Assembly (NCBI RefSeq): GCF_012843265.1
Contig: NZ_JABAIT010000029.1
Location: 1-38,997, forward strand
Direction of reading: 5' to 3'
DNA length: 38,997 bases
From: Bacillus sp. DNRA2
GTDB taxonomy: Bacteria > Bacillota > Bacilli > Bacillales > Cytobacillaceae
Below the pieces are notes generated by a model. It was not told the origin of the DNA, ran no database searches, and saw only the letters and a program-made list of their open reading frames with translations. Position numbers and translations under genes: made by a program. Shown piece by piece: positions 12,042 to 26,915 of this stretch. Each line of letters begins with the position of its first letter. Position 1 is the stretch's first letter.

Positions 12042-13229
12042 ATGGCAAAAGCTAAATTCGACCGTTCTAAGCCACACGTTAACATTGGTACAATCGGACA
12101 CGTTGACCATGGTAAAACTACTTTAACAGCTGCAATCACTTCTGTTCTTGCAAAAGAAGGTAAAGCAGAAGCACGTGCATACGATCAAATCGACGGTGCA
12201 CCTGAAGAAAGAGAACGTGGTATCACAATCTCTACTGCACACGTTGAGTATGAAACTGAAAGCCGTCACTACGCACACGTTGACTGCCCAGGACATGCTG
12301 ACTACGTTAAAAACATGATCACTGGAGCTGCTCAAATGGACGGCGGTATCCTAGTAGTATCTGCTGCTGACGGCCCAATGCCACAAACTCGTGAGCACAT
12401 CCTTCTTTCTCGTCAAGTAGGTGTACCATACTTAGTAGTATTCATGAACAAATGTGATATGGTAGATGACGAAGAATTACTAGAATTAGTAGAAATGGAA
12501 ATCCGTGATCTACTATCTGAATATGACTTCCCAGGCGATGATATCCCTGTAATCAAAGGTTCTGCTCTTAAAGCTCTTGAAGGCGAAGCAGAATGGGAAG
12601 AAAAAGTTAAAGAATTAATGAACGCTGTTGATGAGTATATCCCAACTCCAGCTCGTGATACTGAAAAACCATTCATGATGCCAGTTGAGGATGTATTCTC
12701 AATCACTGGACGTGGAACTGTTGCTACAGGACGTGTTGAGCGTGGTGTAGTTAAAGTTGGTGACGTAGTTCAAATCGTAGGTTTCACTGAAGAACCAAAA
12801 TCTACTACTGTAACTGGTGTAGAAATGTTCCGTAAGCTTCTTGATTATGCAGAAGCTGGAGACAACATTGGAGCTCTTCTTCGTGGGGTTGCTCGTGAAG
12901 AAATCGAACGTGGACAAGTATTAGCTAAACCAGGTTCAATCACTCCACATACTAAGTTTACTGCTCAAGTATACGTATTATCAAAAGAAGAAGGTGGACG
13001 TCATACTCCATTCTTCACAAACTATCGTCCACAATTCTATTTCCGTACTTCTGATATCACTGGTATTTGTAACCTACCAGAAGGCGTTGAAATGGTTATG
13101 CCTGGCGATAACATCGAAATGACAGTAGAACTTATCGCTCCTGTAGCTGTTGAAGAAGGAACTAAGTTCTCAATTCGTGAAGGTGGCCGTACAGTAGGCG
13201 CTGGATCAGTTGCTAAAATCATGGAATAG
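12042..13229 (+). CDS. tuf: Translation elongation factor Tu
   Basis: EF-Tu, 395 residues, which delivers aminoacyl-tRNA to the ribosome. GTPase motifs: GHVDHGKT (19-26), DCPGHADY (from 81), NKCD (near 136), then the two beta-barrel domains. It starts at ATG 12042 after AAAGGAGGA. The codon choice is strongly biased to a few codons (GTA/GTT, CGT, GAA), as expected for one of the most abundant proteins. It is the last gene of the str block and has its own promoter and terminator. B. subtilis ybaC, which follows tuf there, is absent. Confidence 0.98.
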   Translation: MAKAKFDRSKPHVNIGTIGHVDHGKTTLTAAITSVLAKEGKAEARAYDQIDGAPEERERGITISTAHVEYETESRHYAHVDCPGHADYVKNMITGAAQMDGGILVVSAADGPMPQTREHILLSRQVGVPYLVVFMNKCDMVDDEELLELVEMEIRDLLSEYDFPGDDIPVIKGSALKALEGEAEWEEKVKELMNAVDEYIPTPARDTEKPFMMPVEDVFSITGRGTVATGRVERGVVKVGDVVQIVGFTEEPKSTTVTGVEMFRKLLDYAEAGDNIGALLRGVAREEIERGQVLAKPGSITPHTKFTAQVYVLSKEEGGRHTPFFTNYRPQFYFRTSDITGICNLPEGVEMVMPGDNIEMTVELIAPVAVEEGTKFSIREGGRTVGAGSVAKIME

Positions 13230-13248
13230 TCTTTGACTATTTAATAAG

Positions 13249-13283
13249 AAAGCAGATGGGTGACGATCCATCTGCTTTTTTTA
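13249..13283 (+). terminator. Intrinsic terminator after tuf
   Basis: A perfect 11-bp stem (13249-13259 with 13268-13278), eight-base loop, and a T-run (13276-13282). It ends the str operon. Confidence 0.9.
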
Positions 13284-13325
13284 TTTCTATTATATAGTGT
13301 AATAATTGGCAACGTTAGTTCGGAC

Positions 13326-13354
13326 TTGATTTCTTAGTGTCATGTCGTTATAAT
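13326..13354 (+). promoter_or_regulatory. S10 operon promoter P1 (upstream)
   Basis: TTGATT (13326-13331), a 17-base spacer and TATAAT (13349-13354). It is the upstream member of a tandem pair in the 324-base gap between tuf and rpsJ. That gap holds the tuf terminator, both promoters and a structured leader, but no gene. Confidence 0.6.
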
Positions 13355-13393
13355 AATAAAAGTGTGCTGAACATAAAGAAGTTAAAAAACATG

Positions 13394-13422
13394 TTGCGTT
13401 CTCTTTATGTTTTCTGTATAAT
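13394..13422 (+). promoter_or_regulatory. S10 operon promoter P2 (main), inside an inverted repeat
   Basis: TTGCGT (13394-13399), a 17-base spacer and a perfect TATAAT (13417-13422). A 10-bp inverted repeat (13370-13379 and 13402-13411) brackets the -35 element, its right arm filling much of the spacer. It drives rpsJ and the following ribosomal genes. Confidence 0.65.
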
Positions 13423-13429
13423 AGACAAT

Positions 13430-13862
<433 letters not shown>

Positions 13863-13897
13863 TGAATAAATAATGAAGAAAACAGGAGGTGTGACTA

Positions 13898-14524
13898 ATG
13901 ACCAAAGGAATCTTAGGAAGAAAAATCGGTATGACTCAAGTGTTTGCTGAAAATGGTGATCTTATTCCAGTAACAGTTGTTCAAGCTGCTGGTAACGTAG
14001 TGCTTCAAGTGAAATCTGTTGAAACAGACGGTTATGAATCTGTACAATTAGGTTTTGAAGATAAGCGTGAAAAGCTTACGAACAAACCGGAAAAGGGCCA
14101 TGTTGCGAAAGCAAATACTGCTCCTAAGCGCTTCATCCGCGAATTACGTGGTGTAAACTTAGGTGAGTATGAGGTTGGTCAGGAAGTCAAAGTTGATATT
14201 TTCGCAGAAGGCGAAATCGTTGATGTAACAGGAATCTCTAAAGGAAAAGGTTTCCAAGGTGTAATCAAGCGCCACGGACAATCTCGTGGACCTATGGCCC
14301 ATGGTTCTCGTTATCATCGTCGTCCAGGTTCAATGGGACCTGTTGCTCCAAACCGTGTATTCAAAGGTAAAAAGTTAGCAGGACGTATGGGTGGAGAGCA
14401 AGTTACAGTTCAAAACCTACAGATCGTGAAAGTTGATGCTGAACGTAACTTACTTTTAATCAAAGGTAACGTGCCTGGAGCTAAAAAAGCATTACTTAAA
14501 ATTAAAAGTGCGGTAAAAGCATAG
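13898..14524 (+). CDS. rplC: 50S ribosomal protein L3
   Basis: L3, 208 residues, an early 50S assembly protein whose extension reaches the peptidyl-transferase centre. The N-terminal [14 protein letters not shown] and the long loop [14 protein letters not shown] are typical. It starts at ATG 13898 after ACAGGAGGTG. It lies 35 bases after rpsJ in the usual order L3-L4-L23-L2. Confidence 0.97.
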   Translation: MTKGILGRKIGMTQVFAENGDLIPVTVVQAAGNVVLQVKSVETDGYESVQLGFEDKREKLTNKPEKGHVAKANTAPKRFIRELRGVNLGEYEVGQEVKVDIFAEGEIVDVTGISKGKGFQGVIKRHGQSRGPMAHGSRYHRRPGSMGPVAPNRVFKGKKLAGRMGGEQVTVQNLQIVKVDAERNLLLIKGNVPGAKKALLKIKSAVKA

Positions 14525-14551
14525 TAATTCACGCAGAAAGGAGGATATACA

Positions 14552-15174
14552 ATGCCGAAAGTAGCGTTATTTAGCCAAAACGGATCAAAAGTTGGAGAAA
14601 TCGAACTTAACGATTCAGTATTTGGTATTGAGCCAAATAACCATGTGTTATTTGAAGCGGTTATCATGCAAAGAGCTTCTTTGCGTCAAGGAACACACAA
14701 AACAAAAATTCGTTCTGAAGTAGCAGGCGGTGGTCGTAAACCATGGCGTCAAAAAGGAACTGGTCGTGCTCGTCAAGGTTCGATTCGTTCTCCACAATGG
14801 CGTGGTGGTGGTACAGTATTTGGTCCTGTTCCACGCAGCTATAGCTATAAATTACCGAAGAAAGTACGTCGTTTAGCGATTAAATCAGCTCTTTCTTCTA
14901 AAGTATTAGCTGAAAACATTCTTGTGTTAGAAAACCTAGCTTTCGAAGCACCAAAAACAAAAGAATTCACAAAAGTCCTTAAAGGTCTTTCTGTTGATTC
15001 AAAAGCGTTAATCGTAACAGCTGATTTGGATGAAAACGTAGCATTATCTGCTCGTAACATTCCAGGTGTAACAGTTGTAACTGCTAACGGTATTAATGTT
15101 TTGGATGTATTAAACCATGATAAGTTAATCATGACGAAAGCTGCAGTTGAAAAAGTAGAGGAGGTGCTTGCATA

Positions 15175-15175
<1 letters not shown>
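14552..15175 (+). CDS. rplD: 50S ribosomal protein L4
   Basis: L4, 207 residues, lining the exit tunnel. The tunnel loop with [19 protein letters not shown] is present without insertion or deletion. It starts at ATG 14552 after AAAGGAGGAT. Its stop codon overlaps the first base of rplW (TAATG). L4 is the autoregulator of the S10 operon in E. coli; that function in Bacillus is uncertain. Confidence 0.97.
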
Positions 15176-16319
<1,144 letters not shown>

Positions 16320-16324
16320 CGGGA

Positions 16325-16658
<334 letters not shown>

Positions 16659-16676
16659 TGAGAGGAGGGCATTCTG

Positions 16677-17018
16677 ATGCAAGCTAAAGCTGTCGCAAGA
16701 ACAGTTCGTATTGCTCCTCGTAAAGCTCGTTTAGTCGTAGATTTAATTCGAGGTAAGCAAGTAGGTGAGGCAGTAGCGATTTTGAAGTTAACTCCAAAAA
16801 CTGCTTCTCCAATCGTTGAGAAAGTATTAAAATCTGCTATGGCTAATGCTGAGCACAACTACGAAATGGATATTAATAGCCTAGTTGTTGAGCAAGCATA
16901 TGTAAACGAAGGACCAACTTTAAAACGTTTCCGTCCACGTGCACAAGGCCGTGCAAGCCAAATTAACAAACGTACTAGCCATATTACAATCGTGCTATCA
17001 GAAAAGAAGGAGGGATAA
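16677..17018 (+). CDS. rplV: 50S ribosomal protein L22
   Basis: L22, 113 residues. Its beta-hairpin narrows the exit tunnel and is the site of some macrolide-resistance changes; here the hairpin ([19 protein letters not shown]) has the usual length with no deletion or duplication. It starts at ATG 16677 after AGAGGAGGG, 18 bases after rpsS. Confidence 0.96.
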   Translation: MQAKAVARTVRIAPRKARLVVDLIRGKQVGEAVAILKLTPKTASPIVEKVLKSAMANAEHNYEMDINSLVVEQAYVNEGPTLKRFRPRAQGRASQINKRTSHITIVLSEKKEG

Positions 17019-18307
<1,289 letters not shown>

Positions 18308-18327
18308 TTGAGAGGAGGTTCGCCCTA

Positions 18328-18591
18328 ATGAGTGAACGTAATCAACGCAAAGTTTACACTGGACGCGTTGTTTCAGACAAGATGGATAAAACCGTTACAG
18401 TTCTTGTTGAAACATACAAAAAGCATCCTCTTTATGGTAAACGCGTGAAATACTCTAAGAAGTTCAAAGCACATGATGAGCTGAACGCAGCAAAAGTTGG
18501 CGACATCGTTCGTATCATGGAAACTCGCCCACTTTCTGCAACAAAGCGTTTCCGTCTTGTTGAAGTGGTAGAAAAAGCAGTTATTATTTAA
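18328..18591 (+). CDS. rpsQ: 30S ribosomal protein S17
   Basis: S17, 87 residues, an OB-fold protein that binds 16S rRNA early in 30S assembly. The N-terminal [19 protein letters not shown] and the loop [11 protein letters not shown] are standard. It starts at ATG 18328 after GAGAGGAGG. A short hairpin lies between this gene and rplN. Confidence 0.96.
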   Translation: MSERNQRKVYTGRVVSDKMDKTVTVLVETYKKHPLYGKRVKYSKKFKAHDELNAAKVGDIVRIMETRPLSATKRFRLVEVVEKAVII

Positions 18592-18594
18592 TGG

Positions 18595-19000
<406 letters not shown>

Positions 19001-19038
19001 ATTGAAATTCAAATTGGCCTTTAAGGAGGTGCGCACAG

Positions 19039-19350
19039 ATGCATGTGAAAAAAGGTGACAAAGTTATGGTCATCTCTGGTAAGGATAAAGGCAAAACGGG
19101 TGTGATTTTAGCGGCATTTCCAAAGCAAAGCCGCGTATTAGTTGAAGGTGTAAACATCGTAAAGAAACATGCGAAACCTTCTCAAATTAACCCGCAAGGC
19201 GGAATCATTAGCCAAGAGGCACCTATTCATGTATCAAACGTTATGCCTATCGACCCTAAAACAGGTACACCAACTCGTGTAGGTTATAAAACGGTTGACG
19301 GCAAAAAAGTACGTGTAGCAGTAAAATCCGGTGAAGTTCTTGATAAATAG
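19039..19350 (+). CDS. rplX: 50S ribosomal protein L24
   Basis: L24, 103 residues, a KOW-domain assembly initiator for the 50S. The KOW motif is at the N-terminus ([17 protein letters not shown]), followed by [13 protein letters not shown]. It starts at ATG 19039 after AAGGAGGTG, 38 bases after rplN. Confidence 0.96.
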   Translation: MHVKKGDKVMVISGKDKGKTGVILAAFPKQSRVLVEGVNIVKKHAKPSQINPQGGIISQEAPIHVSNVMPIDPKTGTPTRVGYKTVDGKKVRVAVKSGEVLDK

Positions 19351-19376
19351 TCTATAAGTGAAGGGAGGTACACATA

Positions 19377-19916
19377 ATGAACCGCCTAAAAGATAAATTT
19401 GTAAGTGAAATTAGCCCTGCTCTTATGAGCAAGTTTAACTATAATTCAGTAATGGAAGTACCTAAGCTTGAAAAAATCGTTATCAACATGGGTGTTGGTG
19501 ATGCTGTTGCAAACGCAAAAGCACTTGATAGTGCAGTTGAAGAGTTAACACAAATCACTGGTCAAAAACCAGTAGTAACTCGCGCTAAAAAGTCAATCGC
19601 TGGTTTCCGTCTTCGTGAAGGAATGCCGATCGGAGCAAAAGTTACACTTCGTGGTGAGCGTATGTATGAGTTTCTTGATAAATTAGTATCAGTTTCTCTT
19701 CCGCGCGTTCGTGACTTCCGTGGTGTTTCTAAAAAGGCTTTTGATGGTCGTGGAAACTACACATTAGGTGTTAAGGAACAGCTTATCTTCCCTGAGATTG
19801 ATTACGATAAAGTAAGCAAAGTACGTGGTATGGATATCGTTATCGTTACGACGGCAAATACTGACGAAGAAGCTCGTGAGCTTTTAGTTCAGTTCGGAAT
19901 GCCATTCCAAAAGTAA
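19377..19916 (+). CDS. rplE: 50S ribosomal protein L5
   Basis: L5, 179 residues, binding 5S rRNA in the central protuberance and contacting P-site tRNA. It contains the family blocks [32 protein letters not shown] and [17 protein letters not shown]. It starts at ATG 19377 after AAGGGAGGT. Standard length. Confidence 0.97.
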   Translation: MNRLKDKFVSEISPALMSKFNYNSVMEVPKLEKIVINMGVGDAVANAKALDSAVEELTQITGQKPVVTRAKKSIAGFRLREGMPIGAKVTLRGERMYEFLDKLVSVSLPRVRDFRGVSKKAFDGRGNYTLGVKEQLIFPEIDYDKVSKVRGMDIVIVTTANTDEEARELLVQFGMPFQK

Positions 19917-20126
<210 letters not shown>

Positions 20127-20156
20127 AACTAGAAGTTGGGAAGGAGGTAAAATCAA

Positions 20157-20555
20157 ATGGTCATGACAGATCCAATTGCAGATATGCTTACTCGCATTCG
20201 TAATGCGAATATGGTACGTCACGAGAAGCTAGAAGTTCCTGCTTCTAATATCAAAAAAGAAATCGCTGAAATTTTAAAGCGCGAAGGTTTCGTTCGTGAT
20301 GTTGAATATATCGAAGATAACAAACAAGGTATCATCCGTATCTTCTTAAAGTACGGTTCAAGCAACGAGCGTGTTATCACTGGTCTAAAAAGAATCAGTA
20401 AACCTGGACTTCGTGTATATGCAAAATCAAATGAAGTTCCTCGTGTTCTTAACGGATTAGGAATCGCTCTTGTATCAACTTCTCAAGGTGTTGTAACTGA
20501 TAAAGAAGCTCGTGCTAAGCAAGTTGGCGGAGAAATTTTAGCATATATTTGGTAA
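20157..20555 (+). CDS. rpsH: 30S ribosomal protein S8
   Basis: S8, 132 residues, a central-domain 16S rRNA binder. In E. coli S8 represses the spc operon by binding a helix near rplE; no matching site was recognised here. It begins [18 protein letters not shown] and contains [22 protein letters not shown]. It starts at ATG 20157 after GGAAGGAGG. Confidence 0.97.
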   Translation: MVMTDPIADMLTRIRNANMVRHEKLEVPASNIKKEIAEILKREGFVRDVEYIEDNKQGIIRIFLKYGSSNERVITGLKRISKPGLRVYAKSNEVPRVLNGLGIALVSTSQGVVTDKEARAKQVGGEILAYIW

Positions 20556-20586
20556 TTAAGTTTTTTAATGAATGGAGGTGCACCAA

Positions 20587-21123
20587 ATGTCTCGCGTAGG
20601 TAAAAAACCAATCGAAATCCCTGCTGGCGTTACAGTTACTGCTAACAATGGTCACGTAACTGTAAAGGGTCCAAAAGGAGAATTATCTCGTACGTTTAAC
20701 CCTGATATTACAATTAGCATTGAAGAGAACGTAATTAACGTTTCTCGTCCATCTGACGTGAAAGAACACCGCGCATTGCACGGAACAACTCGCGCAGTTA
20801 TCGCTAATATGGTTGAGGGAGTTTCAAAAGGATTTGAAAGAAACCTTGAATTAATCGGGGTTGGATACCGTGCTCAAAAGCAAGGTAAAAAATTAATCCT
20901 TAACGTTGGATACTCTCACCCAGTTGAGATCGAGCCTGAAGAAGGTCTTGAAATCGAAGTACCAGCAAACACTAAAATTTCTGTTAAAGGTGCAGATAAA
21001 GAACGCGTCGGCGCTTTAGCAGCTAATATTCGTGGAGTTCGTCCACCAGAGCCATATAAAGGCAAAGGAATTCGTTACGAAGGTGAATTTGTGCGTCGTA
21101 AAGAAGGTAAAACAGGTAAGTAA
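20587..21123 (+). CDS. rplF: 50S ribosomal protein L6
   Basis: L6, 178 residues, two related alpha/beta domains near the factor-binding site. It starts at ATG 20587 behind ATGGAGGTG; an upstream in-frame ATG (20572) lies inside that ribosome-binding site and is rejected. It begins [12 protein letters not shown]; the C-terminal signature [16 protein letters not shown] is present. Confidence 0.96.
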   Translation: MSRVGKKPIEIPAGVTVTANNGHVTVKGPKGELSRTFNPDITISIEENVINVSRPSDVKEHRALHGTTRAVIANMVEGVSKGFERNLELIGVGYRAQKQGKKLILNVGYSHPVEIEPEEGLEIEVPANTKISVKGADKERVGALAANIRGVRPPEPYKGKGIRYEGEFVRRKEGKTGK

Positions 21124-21155
21124 TGCTGCATAAGCAAACGAAAGGAGTGACGTAA

Positions 21156-21518
21156 ATGATTACGAAGCTTGATAAAAACGCTACTCGCAAGAAAAGACAC
21201 GCTCGTGTTCGTGCGAAACTTAGCGGTACTGCGGCACGTCCACGTTTAAATGTGTTCCGTTCAAACAAACACATTTATGCGCAAATTATCGATGACGTGA
21301 ATGGAGTTACTTTAGCTAGTGCTTCTACAATGGAAAAAGACTTCGGTTTAGAATCAACTAGTAATTTTGAGGCAGCGCAAAAGGTCGGAGAATTAGTTGC
21401 TAAACGTGCTGTTGAAAAAGGAATTGCTACCATTGTATTCGACCGTGGCGGATACCTCTATCATGGACGCATTAAAGCATTAGCTGATGCGGCACGTGAA
21501 AACGGCTTAGAATTTTAA
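21156..21518 (+). CDS. rplR: 50S ribosomal protein L18
   Basis: L18, 120 residues, a 5S rRNA binder that joins L5 in the central protuberance. The basic N-terminus ([19 protein letters not shown]) and the block [18 protein letters not shown] are typical, as is the end [20 protein letters not shown]. It starts at ATG 21156 after AAAGGAGTG. Confidence 0.96.
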   Translation: MITKLDKNATRKKRHARVRAKLSGTAARPRLNVFRSNKHIYAQIIDDVNGVTLASASTMEKDFGLESTSNFEAAQKVGELVAKRAVEKGIATIVFDRGGYLYHGRIKALADAARENGLEF

Positions 21519-21542
21519 TAGACAAAGGAGGGAAAAAGACAG

Positions 21543-22043
21543 ATGCGTCGTATTGATCCAAACAAACTTGAACTTGAAGAGCGCGTAGTTACGGTTAACC
21601 GTGTTGCGAAGGTTGTTAAAGGTGGACGTCGTTTCCGTTTCTCTGCACTTGTAGTTGTTGGAGATAAAAACGGTAATGTTGGTTTCGGTACTGGTAAAGC
21701 TCAAGAAGTACCTGATGCAATTCGTAAAGCAATTGAAGATGCTAAGAAAAATCTTATTGAAGTACCAATGGTGGGCACAACTATTCCACATCAAGTTATC
21801 GGACATTTTGGTGCTGGAGAAATCCTTTTAAAACCTGCTTCTGAAGGTACTGGGGTTATCGCTGGTGGACCTGTTCGTGCTGTGCTTGAATTAGCTGGTG
21901 TTGCGGATATCCTTTCTAAATCTTTAGGAACAAACACACCAATTAACATGGTTCGTGCTACAATCGATGGTTTAAAACAATTAAAACGTGCTGAGGAAGT
22001 AGCGAAGTTACGCGGAAAATCAGTAGAAGAACTGTTAGGATAA
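21543..22043 (+). CDS. rpsE: 30S ribosomal protein S5
   Basis: S5, 166 residues, at the mRNA entry side and linked to decoding accuracy. The N-terminal double-stranded-RNA-binding domain contains [20 protein letters not shown], including the loop where spectinomycin-resistance changes arise; it looks unaltered. It starts at ATG 21543 after AAAGGAGGG. Confidence 0.96.
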   Translation: MRRIDPNKLELEERVVTVNRVAKVVKGGRRFRFSALVVVGDKNGNVGFGTGKAQEVPDAIRKAIEDAKKNLIEVPMVGTTIPHQVIGHFGAGEILLKPASEGTGVIAGGPVRAVLELAGVADILSKSLGTNTPINMVRATIDGLKQLKRAEEVAKLRGKSVEELLG

Positions 22044-22056
22044 GGAGGGAAAACAA

Positions 22057-22239
22057 ATGGCTAACAAATTACAAATTACCCTCACTCGCAGTCTTATTGG
22101 TCGTCCACAGGACCAACGCGAAACTGTTAAAGCTCTTGGTTTACGTAAGGTTAACCAAACGGTTGAGCAGCAAGATAATCCCGCTATCCGCGGTATGATT
22201 AAAAAAGTTGCTCACCTTATTACTGTAAAAGAACAATAA
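22057..22239 (+). CDS. rpmD: 50S ribosomal protein L30
   Basis: L30, 60 residues, the short bacterial form. It contains the core [20 protein letters not shown] and [11 protein letters not shown]. It starts at ATG 22057 after AAGGAGGG, 13 bases after rpsE. Confidence 0.95.
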   Translation: MANKLQITLTRSLIGRPQDQRETVKALGLRKVNQTVEQQDNPAIRGMIKKVAHLITVKEQ

Positions 22240-22272
22240 TTTGATTCTTTTTACCTATAAGGAGGTGCCCAA

Positions 22273-22713
22273 ATGAAACTTCATGAATTAAAACCTGCAG
22301 AAGGATCCCGCAAAGAACGTAAACGTTTAGGTCGTGGTATCGGTTCTGGTCAAGGGAAAACTGCTGGAAAAGGTCATAAAGGACAAAACGCACGTTCTGG
22401 TGGCGGTGTTCGTCTTGGCTTTGAGGGTGGTCAAACACCATTATTCCGTCGTTTACCAAAGCGTGGTTTTACAAACATCAACCGTAAAGAATACGCGATT
22501 GTAAATCTTGATGTACTTAACCGTTTTGAAGAAGGTACAGAAGTTACTCCAGAACTTCTTCTTGAAACAGGAATTATTAGCAGTGAGAAGGCAGGAATCA
22601 AGGTTCTTGCTAATGGAAGTGTAGAGAAAAAACTTACAGTGAAAGCACACAAATTTTCCTCTGCTGCGAAAGAAGCTATTGAAGCTGCCGGTGGAACAAC
22701 TGAGGTGATCTAA
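22273..22713 (+). CDS. rplO: 50S ribosomal protein L15
   Basis: L15, 146 residues, a late 50S assembly protein with a long Gly/Arg-rich N-terminal extension ([19 protein letters not shown]). It starts at ATG 22273 after AAGGAGGTG. Its TAA stop codon shares its last base with the secY start, coupling the channel gene to the ribosomal operon. Confidence 0.96.
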   Translation: MKLHELKPAEGSRKERKRLGRGIGSGQGKTAGKGHKGQNARSGGGVRLGFEGGQTPLFRRLPKRGFTNINRKEYAIVNLDVLNRFEEGTEVTPELLLETGIISSEKAGIKVLANGSVEKKLTVKAHKFSSAAKEAIEAAGGTTEVI

Positions 22714-24011
22714 TGTTCCGTTCAATCTCCAATTTTATGCGCGTGGGTGATATTAGAAATAAAATTATCTTCACCCTCTTAATGCTGATTGTATTTCGTA
22801 TTGGGACCTTTGTACCTGTCCCAAGTATTAATGCAGAATTATTACGAGCACAAGATGAGTTAGGCGTTTTTGGAGTATTGAATATATTTGGTGGCGGTGC
22901 GTTAAAGAATTTCTCCATTTTTGCAATGGGGATTATGCCTTATATCACCGCATCGATTATTATTCAGTTACTCCAAATGGATGTTGTCCCAAAATTCACT
23001 GAGTGGTCAAAACAAGGTGAAGTGGGCCGACGCAAATTAGCTCAGTTCACTCGGTATTTCACAATCGTACTTGGTTTTATCCAAGCGATTGGAATGTCAA
23101 TTGGATTTAATAACATGGCCTCTGGGATGCTTATTCAAAATCCGGGAATCGGAACCTATTTGCTAATCGCAACCGTACTTACTGCCGGAACTTCATTTTT
23201 AATGTGGTTAGGTGAGCAAATTACGGCTAAAGGTGTGGGGAACGGAATTTCGATTATCATCTTTGCTGGTATTGTTGCTGGAATCCCAAATACTGTCAAT
23301 CAAATTTATGCGCAGCAATTTGAAGATGCAGGCGAACAATTATTTATCCGTATTCTTACGGTATTGTTAATTGTGTTAGCTGTTATAGCAGTTATTGTTG
23401 GTGTAATATTTGTCAATCAGGCATTACGTAAGATTCCGATTCAGTATGCTAAACGAATGGTTGATGGACGCCCTTCTGGCGGTGCGACGCATATGCCTTT
23501 AAAGGTTAATGCGGCTGGAGTAATTCCAGTTATCTTTGCGATTTCGTTTATCATAACTCCACCAACAATTGCGTCATTCTTTGGTCCAAACGATGTTACA
23601 CTTTGGATTCAAAAGACGTTTGACTATAAAAATCCAGTAGGTATGATTATTTATGTCGCTTTAATCATGGCCTTTACCTATTTCTATGCCTTCATTCAGG
23701 TTAATCCTGAACAGGTAGCAGAGAATTTGAAAAAACAAGGTGGATATATTCCAGGAATTCGTCCTGGAAGAAGCACACAAGAATATTTAACAAGGGTATT
23801 GTATCGTCTTACTTTGATTGGATCACTATTCCTTGCGGCAATTGCAATTTTGCCTGTATTTTTTGTGAAATTCGCAGATCTACCACAATCGGCACAAATT
23901 GGTGGAACAAGTCTTCTCATTGTTGTCGGGGTTGCACTTGATACGATGAAACAGCTTGAATCCCAACTTGTAAACCGTCACTATAAAGGTTTTATTAAAC
24001 AAAGTAAATAA
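22713..24011 (+). CDS. secY: Preprotein translocase channel subunit SecY
   Basis: SecY, 432 residues, the protein-conducting channel of the Sec system. Ten hydrophobic membrane segments are readable. The plug/TM2 area has FGGGALKNFSIFAMGIMPYITASIIIQLL, given here only as a region near residues 54-82, and the cytoplasmic loop KKQGGYIPGIRPG is present. It starts at ATG 22713, one base overlapping the rplO stop codon. It works with SecE, SecG and SecA encoded elsewhere. Confidence 0.97.
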   Translation: MFRSISNFMRVGDIRNKIIFTLLMLIVFRIGTFVPVPSINAELLRAQDELGVFGVLNIFGGGALKNFSIFAMGIMPYITASIIIQLLQMDVVPKFTEWSKQGEVGRRKLAQFTRYFTIVLGFIQAIGMSIGFNNMASGMLIQNPGIGTYLLIATVLTAGTSFLMWLGEQITAKGVGNGISIIIFAGIVAGIPNTVNQIYAQQFEDAGEQLFIRILTVLLIVLAVIAVIVGVIFVNQALRKIPIQYAKRMVDGRPSGGATHMPLKVNAAGVIPVIFAISFIITPPTIASFFGPNDVTLWIQKTFDYKNPVGMIIYVALIMAFTYFYAFIQVNPEQVAENLKKQGGYIPGIRPGRSTQEYLTRVLYRLTLIGSLFLAAIAILPVFFVKFADLPQSAQIGGTSLLIVVGVALDTMKQLESQLVNRHYKGFIKQSK

Positions 24012-24014
24012 ATT

Positions 24015-24045
24015 GGTTTTAGGGACTTAGGGGTTCCCTAAAACC
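24015..24045 (+). other. Stable hairpin between secY and adk
   Basis: A perfect 11-bp stem (24015-24025 with 24035-24045) with a nine-base loop, starting three bases after the secY stop codon. No T-run follows. It could protect the secY mRNA end or be a cleavage site separating the secY and adk messages. Inferred. Confidence 0.55.
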
Positions 24046-24055
24046 GTCTAGATGA

Positions 24056-24717
<662 letters not shown>

Positions 24718-24718
<1 letters not shown>

Positions 24719-25464
24719 TGATCATTTGTAAAACCCCGCGTGAAATAGAGATTATGCGCGAAGCAGGACGGATAGTCGCACTCACTCATGAGGAACTGAA
24801 AAAACACATTCGTCCGGGGATTACAACGAAGGAATTAGATGTTATTGCCGAACAGTTTATCCTAAAACAGGGTGCAATTCCATCTTTTAAAGGGTATAAT
24901 GGGTTTCGTGGCAGCATCTGTGCTTCTGTCAACGATGAATTAGTTCACGGAATACCTGGTGACCGTGTATTGAACAATGGCGATGTCATCAGCATTGACA
25001 TTGGTGCAAAATACAATGGTTATCATGGAGATTCAGCTTGGACTTACCCAGTCGGCGAAATTGCAGAGGAGACGAAACGTCTGTTAGAAGTTACGGAAGA
25101 ATCGCTTTTTGTCGGCCTTAAGGAAGCTAAGCCTGGTGAACGCCTATCAAACATCTCTCATGCGATTCAAACGTATGTTGAGGCAAACGGTTTTTCGATT
25201 GTACGCGAGTATGTCGGGCATGGAGTAGGGCAAGACTTACATGAGGATCCGCAAATTCCTCATTATGGTCCACCTAATAAAGGACCCCGATTAAAGCCGG
25301 GCATGGTACTTGCAATTGAACCGATGGTGAATGCTGGAAGTCGATATGTCAAGACTTTGGCGGATGACTGGACGGTTGTAACAGTTGATGGGTGTATGTG
25401 TGCTCATTTCGAGCATACCATTGCGATCACAGAAACAGGTTACGAAATTTTAACCATAGCGTAA
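24718..25464 (+). CDS. map: Methionine aminopeptidase, type I
   Basis: Removes the N-terminal Met from new proteins; 248 residues, pita-bread fold. All five metal ligands are visible: Asp94, Asp105, His168, Glu201 and Glu232, with the substrate His77. It starts at ATG 24718, coupled to adk. In B. subtilis a small KOW-type gene (ybzG) follows map; here a 109-base spacer with no gene leads straight to infA. Confidence 0.97.
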
Positions 25465-25573
25465 TGCTAGGTTCACATATGCAGGCTGACTCGAGTATAT
25501 CAAAAATTCGGTCTTGTCTTTCTATACAGTTTGTGAAGAAATACGTACTTGAATAAAGAAAGGAGACAGTTTG

Positions 25574-25792
25574 ATGGCGAAAGATGATGTTATTGAAGTC
25601 GAAGGTACAGTTGTTGAAACTTTGCCAAATGCCATGTTTAAGGTAGAATTAGAAAATGGTCATTCTGTGTTAGCTCATGTTTCTGGGAAAATTCGTATGC
25701 ACTTTATTCGTATTTTACCAGGAGATAAAGTTACTGTAGAGCTTTCACCGTACGATCTAACTCGCGGAAGAATCACGTATCGCTTTAAATAG
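25574..25792 (+). CDS. infA: Translation initiation factor IF-1
   Basis: IF-1, 72 residues, a single OB fold that occupies the 30S A site during initiation. It starts at ATG 25574 ([11 protein letters not shown]), behind AAAGGAGAC; the TTG three bases earlier is rejected. The sequence is essentially identical to other Bacillus IF-1 proteins. Confidence 0.97.
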   Translation: MAKDDVIEVEGTVVETLPNAMFKVELENGHSVLAHVSGKIRMHFIRILPGDKVTVELSPYDLTRGRITYRFK

Positions 25793-26329
<537 letters not shown>

Positions 26330-26353
26330 TAAGTAAAGGAGGTACTCATTTAA

Positions 26354-26743
<390 letters not shown>

Positions 26744-26748
26744 TTTTT

Positions 26749-26883
26749 TCTGTATAGATTTTGTATCATGCGTCTATAATGGGTTATGATACTAATTTTA
26801 TGCGTTCATACAGAATGATTAATCCAGTTGTTGTGCACAAACGGGATCGTATGCAGGGGGAATTTCGGTTAAATGATTAACCG
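26749..26883 (+). promoter_or_regulatory. Structured leader before rpoA
   Basis: Three elements: a nested pair of perfect 7-bp stems (outer 26749-26755 with 26808-26814, inner 26763-26769 with 26786-26792), a 10-base palindrome TTGTGCACAA (26831-26840), and a 7-bp hairpin with an ATGA loop (26866-26872 with 26877-26883) about 15 bases before the ribosome-binding site. No T-run follows. In E. coli the alpha operon is controlled by S4 at a leader before rpsM, which is a different position. Role inferred. Confidence 0.45.
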
Positions 26884-26915
26884 GGGTTTCGACGTTTTGA
26901 AGGAGGGTATATTTG

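Noticed and set aside
25465-25573. Possible small gene between map and infA, as in B. subtilis
   Set aside because: No open frame with a ribosome-binding site fits in the 109 bases.
26775-26780. TATAAT upstream of rpoA as a promoter
   Set aside because: No -35 element lies 16-18 bases upstream and the sequence is part of the hairpin loop.
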